64,000 bases of DNA from Microbacterium sp. (GTDB taxonomy: Bacteria > Actinomycetota > Actinomycetes > Actinomycetales > Microbacteriaceae). Positions within the stretch are counted from its first letter, which is position 1, and every line of letters starts with the position of its first letter. This document shows, piece by piece, positions 1-8,466 of the stretch. The stretch is from positions 1 through 64,000 of the forward strand of contig QFPM01000008.1 in the NCBI GenBank assembly GCA_003248655.1, in the 5' to 3' direction. Both the position numbers and the translations under genes were made by a program. Below the pieces are notes generated by a model. It was not told the origin of the DNA, searched no databases, and saw only the letters and a program-made list of their open reading frames with translations.

Positions 1-1
1 A

Positions 2-265
2 TGCCGGCGCGCGGCGGTCCGCTGCGAGATCGACCACACCATCGACGCCGCCAAGGGCGGCCCGACGGCCCTGTGGAACCTCGCACACCTGTGCCAACGG
101 CACCACTCGATGAAACAGTTCACCCTCTGGCGGGTGCGACAACTCGGGGGTGGTGTCCTGGAATGGACCTCACCCACCGGCCGGATCTACCGCGAAGACG
201 CCCCCGCACCACCCATCGCGTTCATGCCCGCCCTCGCCCACGACTCGGGACCGGCGCCGTTCTGA
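2..265 (+). CDS. HNH endonuclease, 3' end only (13E12-repeat-like)
   Basis: The gene enters from beyond the left edge, so no start is visible. The 87 visible residues form the C-terminal HNH nuclease module. A C-E-I-D-H motif sits at visible residues 8-12 and an N-L-A-H-L-C-x-x-H-H motif at 26-35, giving the metal-binding Cys and His residues of the fold. The tail (EWTSPTGRIYRED, then a proline-rich end) matches actinobacterial DUF222/13E12-repeat HNH proteins, which are abundant in Microbacteriaceae and often treated as selfish or mobile. The domain call is firm; the family label comes from tail similarity and is less certain. It lies next to a restriction-modification operon but runs towards it. 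Confidence 0.75.
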   Translation, partial: CRRAAVRCEIDHTIDAAKGGPTALWNLAHLCQRHHSMKQFTLWRVRQLGGGVLEWTSPTGRIYREDAPAPPIAFMPALAHDSGPAPF

Positions 266-297
266 CGGACGGCCGATGTCGTTCTGACGCGCGCCTG

Positions 298-354
298 TAG
301 TGCTCCGCCGCGCGCGTAGTGCTCCGCCGCGCGCGTAGTGGTCCGCCGCGCGCT
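298..354. repeat. three tandem 19-bp repeats between HNH and mod
   Basis: Three head-to-tail copies of a 19-mer beginning TAGTGCTCCGCCG lie at 298-316, 317-335 and 336-354. The third differs at one or two bases and abuts the stop codon of the methyltransferase gene. They fill the gap between the convergent HNH and mod genes. A similar short tandem array with a TAGCGCCCG core lies after purD. Confidence 0.8.
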
Positions 355-3101
355 CAGTCCGAAGGCGGCCCGGAATCGCGCAGGTCGTAGACCTTCATGA
401 CTTCGTCGCCGTAGTCGTTGATCACCTTGACGGCGATCTTGCCTGTCGACGGGAACTCGAAGGGCAGCGAGACCGTCCGGTACAGGGCCCCCCAGGCATC
501 CGCGTCGATGTCGGCTTTGAGCGCGACCTTGAGCTTCTTGTACGGGTCATTGCCGCCGGTGAAGTAGCAGTGCCGCACGAAGAACGACTCGTCGTTGTAG
601 TCGGTGTCGATCATCCACAGCGCGACGCGATCGGTCTGCCGACTGCGCACTGTTCCGCTGACCGGGTCGTACACGTCGACGCCGTGGAGTTCGACCTCGC
701 GCAGACCGAAGTCTGTCGATCCCGGCGTGTCACGGATGCCGATGTCGGGTTCACCGAACACCGTGAACAGGTTGCCCGCGCCCGTCTTCTTGAGTGCGTC
801 GCCCATGAGCAGTTCCGCGTTCATACGGACGAGAAGCACCTTGATGCGACCGAGCTTGCGCTCGCCTTCGACGTTCGCGAACCCTGCGTCCCCCGTATCG
901 AGGGTCACGCCGTCGGCCTCGGTGACCCCGGTCGCCTGCGGATCGAACGCGAACCCGAGTACGCACAGAAGGTCGACCTCGGGGTCTTTCAGTGCCTCGC
1001 GAGCTGCCTCTTTGATGAAGCCGGGCGAGACCGTGCCGTACTGCGGGCCGATCGCGATCGCGACGTGCGAGACGGATGCATCGTCTTCGGCCGCGCGATC
1101 ACCCATCGCCTGCACATGGATGCCCGCGTAAGGCTCAAGACTCGCGAACTCGATGCGCTCGTTGCGGCGACCGTTCTGAATGCCCGACGCCCGCAGGCTG
1201 TCGAGGATCGTCTGCGTGAACTCCGGTCCCTCGGTGACGTCGCTCTCGATCGAGCCGTCAGCTTCCCCGAAGCTCAGCGACCGGTACGGCGACAGGCTCT
1301 CGACGGTGAACGGACCGGTGACGCGCACGCGCTTGCGGTCCTCGTAGGGCTTGTCGTACAGCAGCTCGAACTCGGCGTGCCGCTTGATCGCGGCGTCGAT
1401 CTCGTCGCGTGTCATGCCCTCATGGATGTCGGGGTTGTTCGCGATCGACTTGAGCGTGATGTGCTGCACCCGCTCGTACACGAATCCCTGCCGGATGTCG
1501 CCCCGCGTCTGTGTCGGCGGGAGCAGAGTGCCCGACGCGATGCCCTCCTGCTTGCGACCCTCGTCCGAATCCGCGAGCAGAAAGTACGGATACTTGCCGC
1601 CCATCAGCCGCTGCCGCGCCAGCGCCAGCGCGACGCGCGACGTGTCGATCGTGATCCAGCGGCGACCCCACTGCTCCGCGACGTACGCGGTCGTCCCCGA
1701 CCCCATCGTCGGGTCGAGCACGAGGTCGCCCGGATCGGTCGTCATGAGCATGCACCGCTCGATGACTTTTGTGGCCGTCTGAACGACATACGACTTCTCT
1801 TCCCCGAACCCACTCTGGCGAGTGTCGTCCCAAACATTCGAAAATGCCTCAAGTGGGAAATCGTCGAAGTAGCGTTTGAACCCAAGCGTGCGCCCGCTGA
1901 AGAGCAATCTACGTGCCGCTCGTAGGCGCTCCATGCCCGCCTCGCTTGTCTTCCAGCCGCCTTTGCCTGGCACGAACGTGCGGCCGTCGATCTGAACTGG
2001 GAACTGCGTAGTCTCGCCCCCCGACTGTGAAGTTATGGGATTCTGACGGAACAGTCGCGCGCCAGACGCCACGAGGGAGTCCTTGTCTGCCATCTCATCC
2101 TTGGCGAGTACCCGATCGTCGCCAGCCTCTTCAATCGAGCGGTAGTTCGGATCCGCTGATGCGAGTCTCCGGCGATACAGCGCACGATACTTTGCTTTCG
2201 CAGCCTCGCGATCCCTCGCAAACCACAATACGAAGTCGACTGTCCCAGCGATGAAGTCCGACGTGGCACCGGTGGTCGTGCGATAACTGATCTCACTGAC
2301 GAAGTTCTCGCTCCCGAAAACCTCATCCAGCAGCGACCGCACGAGGTGGACGTTCTCGTCCCCGATCTGCACGAAGACCGAACCCGTCTCGGTGAGCAGA
2401 TCGCGGGCGACGACGAGCCGATCGCGCAGGTACGACAGGTAGGTGTGGATGCCGTCTTCCCACGTGTCGCGGAACGCCTTGATCTGTTCGGCCTCGCGCG
2501 CGGCATCCTCGACCTTGCCGTCCTTGACGTCGCGTTTGCGCGCCGAGACCTGCCAGTTCGAGCCGAACTTGATGCCGTAGGGCGGGTCGATGTAGATCAT
2601 CTGAACCTTGCCGCGCAGACCCTCGCGCTCGGCGAGCGACCCCATGACCTGCAGCGAGTCGCCCAGGATCATCCGGTTCGACCAGTTGGCGTCGTGCTTG
2701 TAGAACTCGATCTGGTCGAGCTCATCCAGGCCGTCGAACTGGTCGAAGAGTGTCAGCTCCGGCTCGGCGGCGCCGACCTCGGCGGTCTTGCGCAGGTTCT
2801 CGATCAGGACGCGAGGATCGAGCTTCTCCTGGATGTAGATCGGGGGCGCGTCCACGACGAGATCGCTCTGGTCCAGCTGGTCCTTGCCACGCCAGACCAA
2901 CTGGGGGTCGAGCTCCTCGCCACGGGCCGCGCGCTCTGCTGCGAAACCGGCGAAGCGCTTATACACGACAGGTTCGCGAACGAGATCATCCTCATCGATC
3001 CACTCCGCCGCGGCATCCGCGGTCGGGATGTTCGTGCGCTTCTCGTCGTGCGTGAACGCCTCGACCGGGGTCTGGCCGGTGGGACGGGGGTTACGCGCCA
3101 T
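354..3101 (-). CDS. Type III-like DNA adenine methyltransferase (Mod)
   Basis: 915-residue site-specific DNA methyltransferase, the modification half of an R-M pair. Motif IV, DPPY (residues 172-175, in MIYIDPPYGI), precedes motif I (DPTMGSGTT, about residue 460). This order defines beta-class N6-adenine methyltransferases such as Type III Mod proteins. The region between the motifs (about residues 265-440, DNA 1780-2300) should hold the target-recognition domain and is visibly lower in GC than the rest. The ATG at 3101 was chosen because it begins inside the 3' end of res (11-nt overlap, translational coupling); the frame is open further upstream but that part is a shadow of res. The C-terminal ~400 residues hold no motif I recognise. 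Confidence 0.87.
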   Translation of the reverse strand: MARNPRPTGQTPVEAFTHDEKRTNIPTADAAAEWIDEDDLVREPVVYKRFAGFAAERAARGEELDPQLVWRGKDQLDQSDLVVDAPPIYIQEKLDPRVLIENLRKTAEVGAAEPELTLFDQFDGLDELDQIEFYKHDANWSNRMILGDSLQVMGSLAEREGLRGKVQMIYIDPPYGIKFGSNWQVSARKRDVKDGKVEDAAREAEQIKAFRDTWEDGIHTYLSYLRDRLVVARDLLTETGSVFVQIGDENVHLVRSLLDEVFGSENFVSEISYRTTTGATSDFIAGTVDFVLWFARDREAAKAKYRALYRRRLASADPNYRSIEEAGDDRVLAKDEMADKDSLVASGARLFRQNPITSQSGGETTQFPVQIDGRTFVPGKGGWKTSEAGMERLRAARRLLFSGRTLGFKRYFDDFPLEAFSNVWDDTRQSGFGEEKSYVVQTATKVIERCMLMTTDPGDLVLDPTMGSGTTAYVAEQWGRRWITIDTSRVALALARQRLMGGKYPYFLLADSDEGRKQEGIASGTLLPPTQTRGDIRQGFVYERVQHITLKSIANNPDIHEGMTRDEIDAAIKRHAEFELLYDKPYEDRKRVRVTGPFTVESLSPYRSLSFGEADGSIESDVTEGPEFTQTILDSLRASGIQNGRRNERIEFASLEPYAGIHVQAMGDRAAEDDASVSHVAIAIGPQYGTVSPGFIKEAAREALKDPEVDLLCVLGFAFDPQATGVTEADGVTLDTGDAGFANVEGERKLGRIKVLLVRMNAELLMGDALKKTGAGNLFTVFGEPDIGIRDTPGSTDFGLREVELHGVDVYDPVSGTVRSRQTDRVALWMIDTDYNDESFFVRHCYFTGGNDPYKKLKVALKADIDADAWGALYRTVSLPFEFPSTGKIAVKVINDYGDEVMKVYDLRDSGPPSD

Positions 3102-6100
3102 GCGGATCCTCCACGAATCGGACTGCAGGACGGCCCCCCGACAGGGACCGCAGGTCGAGGCGGTCGTAGTCGCCAATGATCGGCGCACCCGCGTATAGGT
3201 CGGCGATCGCCTGCGCGAGCACCCGCGAGACACCGACCATCGTCGAGATCTCGATGTACCCCCAGATGCCGAAGCCACCGTGGTTGTTGACCGCCGTGCA
3301 CCACGAGCCGCGCGCTGTCTCCGCCTTTACCGCGACCGAGCCCGGCGAGTGAACCTGCTTCTGCCCGCCGGACACCTCGACGATGAGGATCCGGTCGACA
3401 TCATCGGGCCGACGGCGCAGCCGCAGCAGGAAGTCCGGCACGTACCGGTGCGAGCGCCCCTTGTGCACGTACGGGATATCGAAGCCGAGGTGATCGTTCT
3501 TGACGTAAGCCGCGACGTCCCGGTTCCGCTCACACTCCAACGCGAGGATCTGCTCCCACGTGTTGCCGTCCGTGCCGTCGAGCACGACGTGGCTGATCTC
3601 GCTCTTGACCGTCTCGAACGTGCGCTTGCGCGTCACGAAAGCGATGTTCCCGGTATCGCCGGCGGGAGCGAACCTGTTCAGAATCGGCTGCAGATACTCC
3701 GGCCGGTTCTGCGCCTGCCAGTGCACCGCGCGGCCGATCGCCTCGACCGCCTCGTGCTGCAGTTCCGTCGAGCGCAGCAGATGCCACGGCTCGAAGCCCT
3801 CCTCGTACTCGACCTTCGTGTCCATCCACTCGCGGACGAACGGAAGCACCTGCGGGAACAGCCACGGCCGGGGGTCGAGTCCCTGGTTCGAGAAGTGATT
3901 CTTCAGCAACCGCGTGGCGAGTTCGAAGGCCACGCGGCTATCGCGTCGATCATCGACGTCGAACTCGTCCCGCTCCTCTTCGCCGACGATGCCGGTGATC
4001 TCGGTCCAGTTGGGAACCGTGCCCTTACCCACCACGAATGGTGGCGCATCGGATGCCTCGAAGTAGAGCCGGTCGTCGGGAATCTCGATCCGGTAGCCGT
4101 CGACGTGCGGGAAGACGATCCGCAGATCCTCGCGCCCAGGCACGCTCGCGACCTCGATCGCGGGTAGCGGTGGCTTCGGATCGTTCGCCGGCCGCTCGCC
4201 GGGGATGAACGCGAACGGGATGCCGTACACGTTCGAGTACTCGGGCTCGAAGCGACCCTGCTCGTTGAGGGCGTACGACCTCCGGCGCAGGCCGCGGCCG
4301 ATGACCTGCTCGCACAACAGCTGCGAGCCGAACGCGCGAACGCCGAGGATGTGGGTCACCGTGTTGGCATCCCAGCCCTCGGTCAGCATTGCGACGCTTA
4401 CGACGCAGCGCACCTGCTCGCCGAGCTTGCCCTTCTTGCTGACGGTGTTCATGACCTCGCGGAGGATGTCCTCGTCGGTCAGTTGCTCGGCATCCTGCCC
4501 CGGGTTCGCGCGTCGCCAATCGTCCTTGAAGCGCTCGATCTCGACTCTCGCCGCCTCCTTGAAATCGGCCTTCAGAGCCTCACCCGAGTCCAGCTGCGCC
4601 GAGTCGACGAGGATCGTCCGCGGTCGCGGCATCCATCGACCGTCGGCGGTGTTGTCGAAGAGCGGCAGATGCCCTGCGCGCACGACGGTCTCGTCGCCGA
4701 TCGTCACCTCTGAGCCGGCGATCCACTCCGACACGAGCCTGGAGACGAGCGTGTTCGGGCAGACCACGATCATGACCGGCGGAGGCTCGCCGTGCGCCCG
4801 CAGCACCTGCTCCCATTGCGCGAACGAGCGTTCATAGGAGCGGTAGAGACTCTTGAGTGCACCTTCGAGCTCGGGTGGGATGAGCCAACCGTCGGTGCTG
4901 ACGGTTGCCGATGCGGCCCGCTTGGGCAGCGCATCCTTGATGTGGCCCCACAGGTGGCGGTAGGTGGTCGTCTCGCCCGTCGCGTCGTCGTCGACGGGGA
5001 GACGCGGGATCTTCACGATGCCCGACTCGATGGCATCCATGAGCGAGAAGTCGCTCACCGTCCACGGGAAGATGTAGCCCTCGTTCCAGCCCGAGCCGCC
5101 GAGGTAGAAAGGTGTCGCCGACAGGTCGAAGACCTGCTTGATGCCGTAGCCCTTTGTGCGAGCGATCGCCAGAAGACCCTTGAACCAGACGCGTGCGTCG
5201 GCGTTGGCCTCGCGCTCCTCCTTCGAGAGCGCCCCGCTCGTCGGCTTGTCCTGGTAGCAGTGGTGCGCTTCGTCGTTGAAGACGACGATCTGGCCCGGGT
5301 CGCTCCCGAAGTCGCGCAGCACGCGCGCGACGGTGCGGGCCGGCGTCTCCTTGAACCGATCGAGATCGTCACTCTGCGCGAGAATCTTCTTCGTCACGGT
5401 GTTTACGCCCTTGAACTCCTTCGACTCCCGGGGCAGGAAGGCGTGGTAGTTCACGATGACGATGCGGGCGTCGCCCATCCGGGCGCGCAGGTCGGCCGGA
5501 ATGAGATCCCGCTCGTCGTAGTAGTTACCGGGCAGCTCGGGCTTCAGCACGGCGAGGCGGTCGCGGATCGTGATGCCGGGGGCGACGACGAGGAACTTGT
5601 TCGCGAACCGGATGTCGCGAGGCGACTGCAGCTTGTTGAGCGTCTGCCAGGCGATGAGCATCGCCATCACCACCGTCTTGCCCGAGCCGGTCGCCATCTT
5701 CAGGGCGATGCGCGGCAGGCCCGCGTTGTGCTCCTCGTTGTCGACGTCGAGCCGCCGTCGCCAGTCCGTCGTGCCATGTCGCCCCGCCACCTCGGTGAGG
5801 AAGATGGCGGTCTCAGCGGCCTCGCGCTGGCAGTACAGCACCCGGTTCTCGCGCGCCGGATCCGACCAGTGCAGCAGCAGCTTGCGGGTGATCGGGGTCA
5901 CGCCGCCGTAGCCGCGCGCGCGCCAGAGCTCCACGTCCCTGCGCAAGCCGTTGATGGTGTCGTTGGCTTCGCGTCGCTCGCCGGTCAGATCGAAGTCGAA
6001 GGCCTGCTGCGTGTCGTCGACGGCGGTACGACGTCCCTTGCGCTCCTGCGGGATCGGGATGAACGACTCGCTCGGGCGGCGGCCGGGGCGGATCTCGCCC

Positions 6101-6195
6101 GTGGGTCCATCCGGGCCGAGCGCGAAGTGCCGCTCAGGCGGATCGTACGGGCCGTTGAGGATCGGATCGGCCAGCGCATCGGCGAGGTCGGGCAC
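3091..6195 (-). CDS. Type III-like restriction endonuclease/helicase (Res)
   Basis: 1034 residues: an SF2 DNA translocase with a C-terminal nuclease-like domain, working with the downstream Mod. Visible motifs are Walker A MATGSGKT (about residue 170), a DEAH box in FNDEAHHCYQ (about 305), LSATPFYLGG, and helicase motif VI EQVIGRGLRRR (about 632). The end carries PDFLL (about 918) and ILIVEVSGG (about 938), the place where Res proteins have a PD-ExK active site. Here the residue expected to be lysine is serine. The start is a GTG at 6195 with a good GGAGG upstream. It is the first gene of res-mod and diverges from a small XRE regulator. The architecture resembles restriction helicases paired with a single methyltransferase. 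Confidence 0.86.
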   Translation of the reverse strand: MPDLADALADPILNGPYDPPERHFALGPDGPTGEIRPGRRPSESFIPIPQERKGRRTAVDDTQQAFDFDLTGERREANDTINGLRRDVELWRARGYGGVTPITRKLLLHWSDPARENRVLYCQREAAETAIFLTEVAGRHGTTDWRRRLDVDNEEHNAGLPRIALKMATGSGKTVVMAMLIAWQTLNKLQSPRDIRFANKFLVVAPGITIRDRLAVLKPELPGNYYDERDLIPADLRARMGDARIVIVNYHAFLPRESKEFKGVNTVTKKILAQSDDLDRFKETPARTVARVLRDFGSDPGQIVVFNDEAHHCYQDKPTSGALSKEEREANADARVWFKGLLAIARTKGYGIKQVFDLSATPFYLGGSGWNEGYIFPWTVSDFSLMDAIESGIVKIPRLPVDDDATGETTTYRHLWGHIKDALPKRAASATVSTDGWLIPPELEGALKSLYRSYERSFAQWEQVLRAHGEPPPVMIVVCPNTLVSRLVSEWIAGSEVTIGDETVVRAGHLPLFDNTADGRWMPRPRTILVDSAQLDSGEALKADFKEAARVEIERFKDDWRRANPGQDAEQLTDEDILREVMNTVSKKGKLGEQVRCVVSVAMLTEGWDANTVTHILGVRAFGSQLLCEQVIGRGLRRRSYALNEQGRFEPEYSNVYGIPFAFIPGERPANDPKPPLPAIEVASVPGREDLRIVFPHVDGYRIEIPDDRLYFEASDAPPFVVGKGTVPNWTEITGIVGEEERDEFDVDDRRDSRVAFELATRLLKNHFSNQGLDPRPWLFPQVLPFVREWMDTKVEYEEGFEPWHLLRSTELQHEAVEAIGRAVHWQAQNRPEYLQPILNRFAPAGDTGNIAFVTRKRTFETVKSEISHVVLDGTDGNTWEQILALECERNRDVAAYVKNDHLGFDIPYVHKGRSHRYVPDFLLRLRRRPDDVDRILIVEVSGGQKQVHSPGSVAVKAETARGSWCTAVNNHGGFGIWGYIEISTMVGVSRVLAQAIADLYAGAPIIGDYDRLDLRSLSGGRPAVRFVEDPHGA

Positions 6196-6240
6196 GTCGA
6201 CAGACCTCCGTTGCGGGGCGCACAGTCCCGTCTGCGCACC

Positions 6241-6268
6241 AGGGTTATAACCCTCTGACTATAACCCT
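6241..6268. promoter_or_regulatory. palindromic operator between res-mod and the XRE gene
   Basis: AGGGTTATAACCCT (6241-6254) is a perfect 14-bp palindrome. Its right half, TATAACCCT, recurs at 6260-6268, 14 bp further on. Each copy contains TATAAC, a good -10 hexamer. The palindrome carries one on each strand, so a protein bound here would cover the res -10, and the second half-site covers the -10 of the XRE gene. This layout matches controller (C) protein operators in R-M systems. Binding is inferred. Confidence 0.7.
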
Positions 6269-6276
6269 TCGGATCC

Positions 6277-6609
6277 ATGCCGCTCAGGCGATGGGATTCT
6301 GATGTGCCGCAGGAAAGCCCAGACCCGCTGATCGAGCTCGGCCGGCGCATCCGGGAGCTCAGAGAGCGACGCAAGATGACCATCCGAGGCGTCGCAGAAC
6401 TCGGCGACTTCGATGAATCGAACCTTCGCAACGTGGAGAAGGGGCGCAACACCACGGTTGCGACCGTGCTGCGCCTCGCGGGCTTTCTTGAGATCGACCC
6501 CGTCGAACTGTTCCGGGGTCTTGATCCCTACGCTCTGGCGAGCCGCAGACCTGAGCGACTCAGCGACATCGAGGAGTCACGCTTTCGGCGGGCGGATCGA
6601 ATGCCCTGA
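6277..6609 (+). CDS. XRE-family regulator, candidate R-M controller (C) protein
   Basis: 110 residues with one helix-turn-helix domain from about residue 18 to 75 (LGRRIRELRERR ... NVEKGRNTTVATVLRLAG), followed by a short tail. Size, fold and position (divergent from res-mod, operator between) fit a controller protein that times methylase and nuclease expression. The start is uncertain. The ATG at 6277 lies only 8 nt after the operator, so its message would be nearly leaderless. An in-frame GTG at 6304 would drop nine residues without touching the HTH. Neither has a strong ribosome-binding site. The regulatory role is inferred from context. Confidence 0.78.
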   Translation: MPLRRWDSDVPQESPDPLIELGRRIRELRERRKMTIRGVAELGDFDESNLRNVEKGRNTTVATVLRLAGFLEIDPVELFRGLDPYALASRRPERLSDIEESRFRRADRMP

Positions 6610-6613
6610 CCTT

Positions 6614-6922
6614 TCAGCAGACGAAAGTCCAGGCGTACTCCGCACCGTCGGATCGTTCCCAGTGGACGGTCACCCGACCCGCATCCTGTTGCTCGCGCCC
6701 GGCGAGGACGATACGCAGCTCAGCACCCGGTTCAAGGTGTCGACACAGCGGCGACGCCGGGAGGATCCATCCGTCGCCAAACACTTGGATCGACACATTC
6801 GACAGCCGCTCGCCGCTCGCGTTCCGCAATCGGCACCAGGGCAGCGCGCTACGATCGACGCTCCACGGCACGGCGTATGCGACCTCGTTCGGTACGAGGA
6901 TGAGCTGAGCCTTGGATGCCAT
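6614..6922 (-). CDS. hypothetical protein, 102 aa
   Basis: Small soluble protein with no domain I recognise. The start was set at the ATG at 6922 (MASKAQLILVPNE); the frame is open for 24 more codons but those look like non-coding extension. Several tryptophans and a terminal GAEYAWTFVC stretch suggest a compact beta fold. It converges on the XRE regulator gene with a 4-nt gap, so it may mark the edge of the R-M insertion. The function is unknown. Confidence 0.55.
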   Translation of the reverse strand: MASKAQLILVPNEVAYAVPWSVDRSALPWCRLRNASGERLSNVSIQVFGDGWILPASPLCRHLEPGAELRIVLAGREQQDAGRVTVHWERSDGAEYAWTFVC

Positions 6923-7084
6923 GAGCCGACCGTATGAGTGCGGTACGACATCAGGGGCGCCATTTCGCGACTTATCCACAGGCCAGGCTGACAACGCGAG
7001 AAATCGCCGCGTTGTGGACAGTGGCTCGAGCGCGCACGGACATCCACGAACACGAAGCGGTGCGCCTGTTGCGACCCGGTCGCG

Positions 7085-7771
7085 TCACCCGCCGTTGGCG
7101 GCGGCCACGGCATCCATCGCGGCGACGGCGACATCGCGGGCGCTCGCGCTCACGAGCGAGCCGACGGCGGTCGTCCACGCCGAGTCGACGAACACGTACG
7201 CGACGGCGAACGACCCGATCTCCGAGTCGAGGTCGCGCGCGAACGAGACCCCGCCCGGCACCGATTGCTCGGTGAACGTGCCCGCCGCGCGCAACGATGC
7301 GATGAGCGACGCGGCGGATGCCGGTGTCAGCTCGGCGGCGACAACGTGGAAACCGCCGTCGGAGTTCGGAATGCCCCACGCGCAGATCTGCGAGGCGACG
7401 GCGCCGCGCACGGCATCCGCCGCGGCGGGGCCGGGCATGACCTCCGACGCGGTCTCCCAGATGTCGAGCGGGACGGTTCCGTCGCCGAGCTGGTCCTGCG
7501 CGACCGACAACGGCAACAGGTCGACGCACGCGGGGAGGGTGAGCGGCCCACTCAGCCCGGGTGACGTCGTCGGCGCGCCGGCCGTCGCCGACGGCGAGAC
7601 AGCGGGCGTCGTCGGTGCGGCCGACGCGCTCGCCCCGCGCGACGCTCCACCGGACGCCGAGGGCGACGGCTCCAGGGCCGGCGCCGAGCACCCGGCGAGC
7701 AGCGCCATAGTCATCGCGACGACACCACACGCGACCGCGGCCCGGCCGCCGGCATCCTTCGCTCGCCTCAT
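7085..7771 (-). CDS. lipoprotein, copy 1 of a tandem paralogue set
   Basis: 228 residues with a lipoprotein signal: a basic N-terminus, hydrophobic run and LLAGC lipobox (Cys28), then a Ser/Ala/Pro-rich linker. The C-terminal half (GPAAADA ... CAWGIPNSDGG ... LIASLRAAG) is shared with the next two genes downstream in coordinate, so the three form a tandem triplication. The protein is expected to sit on the outer face of the membrane. The function is unknown; the cysteine plus G-x-P-x-SD core recalls small ligand-binding lipoproteins such as DUF3558, but that is only a resemblance. Confidence 0.8.
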   Translation of the reverse strand: MRRAKDAGGRAAVACGVVAMTMALLAGCSAPALEPSPSASGGASRGASASAAPTTPAVSPSATAGAPTTSPGLSGPLTLPACVDLLPLSVAQDQLGDGTVPLDIWETASEVMPGPAAADAVRGAVASQICAWGIPNSDGGFHVVAAELTPASAASLIASLRAAGTFTEQSVPGGVSFARDLDSEIGSFAVAYVFVDSAWTTAVGSLVSASARDVAVAAMDAVAAANGG

Positions 7772-7816
7772 GATCGTGAGCCTAGCGACGGATGCCGACG
7801 AGCCGAGTGCGGGTTT

Positions 7817-8464
7817 CTACCCGAGTCCCGGGTTCGCGGCGCGCAACGACGCCAACACCGGAGCCGCAACGCGCGACGCCGTCTCGATATCGATCAGGGT
7901 GCCCCGCAGGATGATCCAGGCATCCCCGGCGAACGTGTACGACACCGTGGAGCCGCCCATGCCCTCCTCCGTCGCGATCGCGAACGACGGCGCACCCTCG
8001 ATGTCGCTTTCGGTGTACGCCTCGTCCGCTCGCAGCGCCTCGATCAGGTCGTCGCGAGTTTCCGGCGCGATCTCGAGCGTGTACACGCCGAGTCCGGCGT
8101 CCGACTGGGGCACGCCCAGCAGACATCCGCGATTCTGACTCGCGCGCGCAGCCGCTTCGCGGGCGGCCGGCCCGGGCAGGTCGGCCGCAAGGGCCGTACC
8201 TTCAGAGCTCTGAAGCAGCATGACACGGCTCCAGGGCTCATACTGCTGGACCTCCTCGATCGGCAACAGCTGCTCGCAGTCGGGGATCACCAGCGCGGTC
8301 GCCGTCGCGGTGGGTGCCGGTGTCGGCGCGGGCGTCGCGGTGACGGTGACGGTCTCGCTGGGCGCGGGCGCCACGTCGTTGTTCGATGTGCAGCCCACGG
8401 CCCCCAGCGAGACGAGCGCGGCCGCAGCGATCGCGAGCGGGTACTTCGATCCGTTCGTACCCAT
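7817..8464 (-). CDS. lipoprotein, copy 2 of a tandem paralogue set
   Basis: 215 residues. The signal peptide ends in GAVGC (Cys25), followed by a Pro/Thr/Ala linker with repeated TPAPTPAPTA. The mature domain has PGPAAREAA, then CLLGVPQSDAG and LIEALRADEAYTESD, aligning with the same landmarks in copies 1 and 3. It ends 45 nt before copy 1 begins and starts 2 nt from the end of copy 3, so the three are probably co-transcribed in the order 3-2-1. The function is unknown. Confidence 0.8.
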   Translation of the reverse strand: MGTNGSKYPLAIAAAALVSLGAVGCTSNNDVAPAPSETVTVTATPAPTPAPTATATALVIPDCEQLLPIEEVQQYEPWSRVMLLQSSEGTALAADLPGPAAREAAARASQNRGCLLGVPQSDAGLGVYTLEIAPETRDDLIEALRADEAYTESDIEGAPSFAIATEEGMGGSTVSYTFAGDAWIILRGTLIDIETASRVAAPVLASLRAANPGLG

Positions 8465-8466
8465 GA

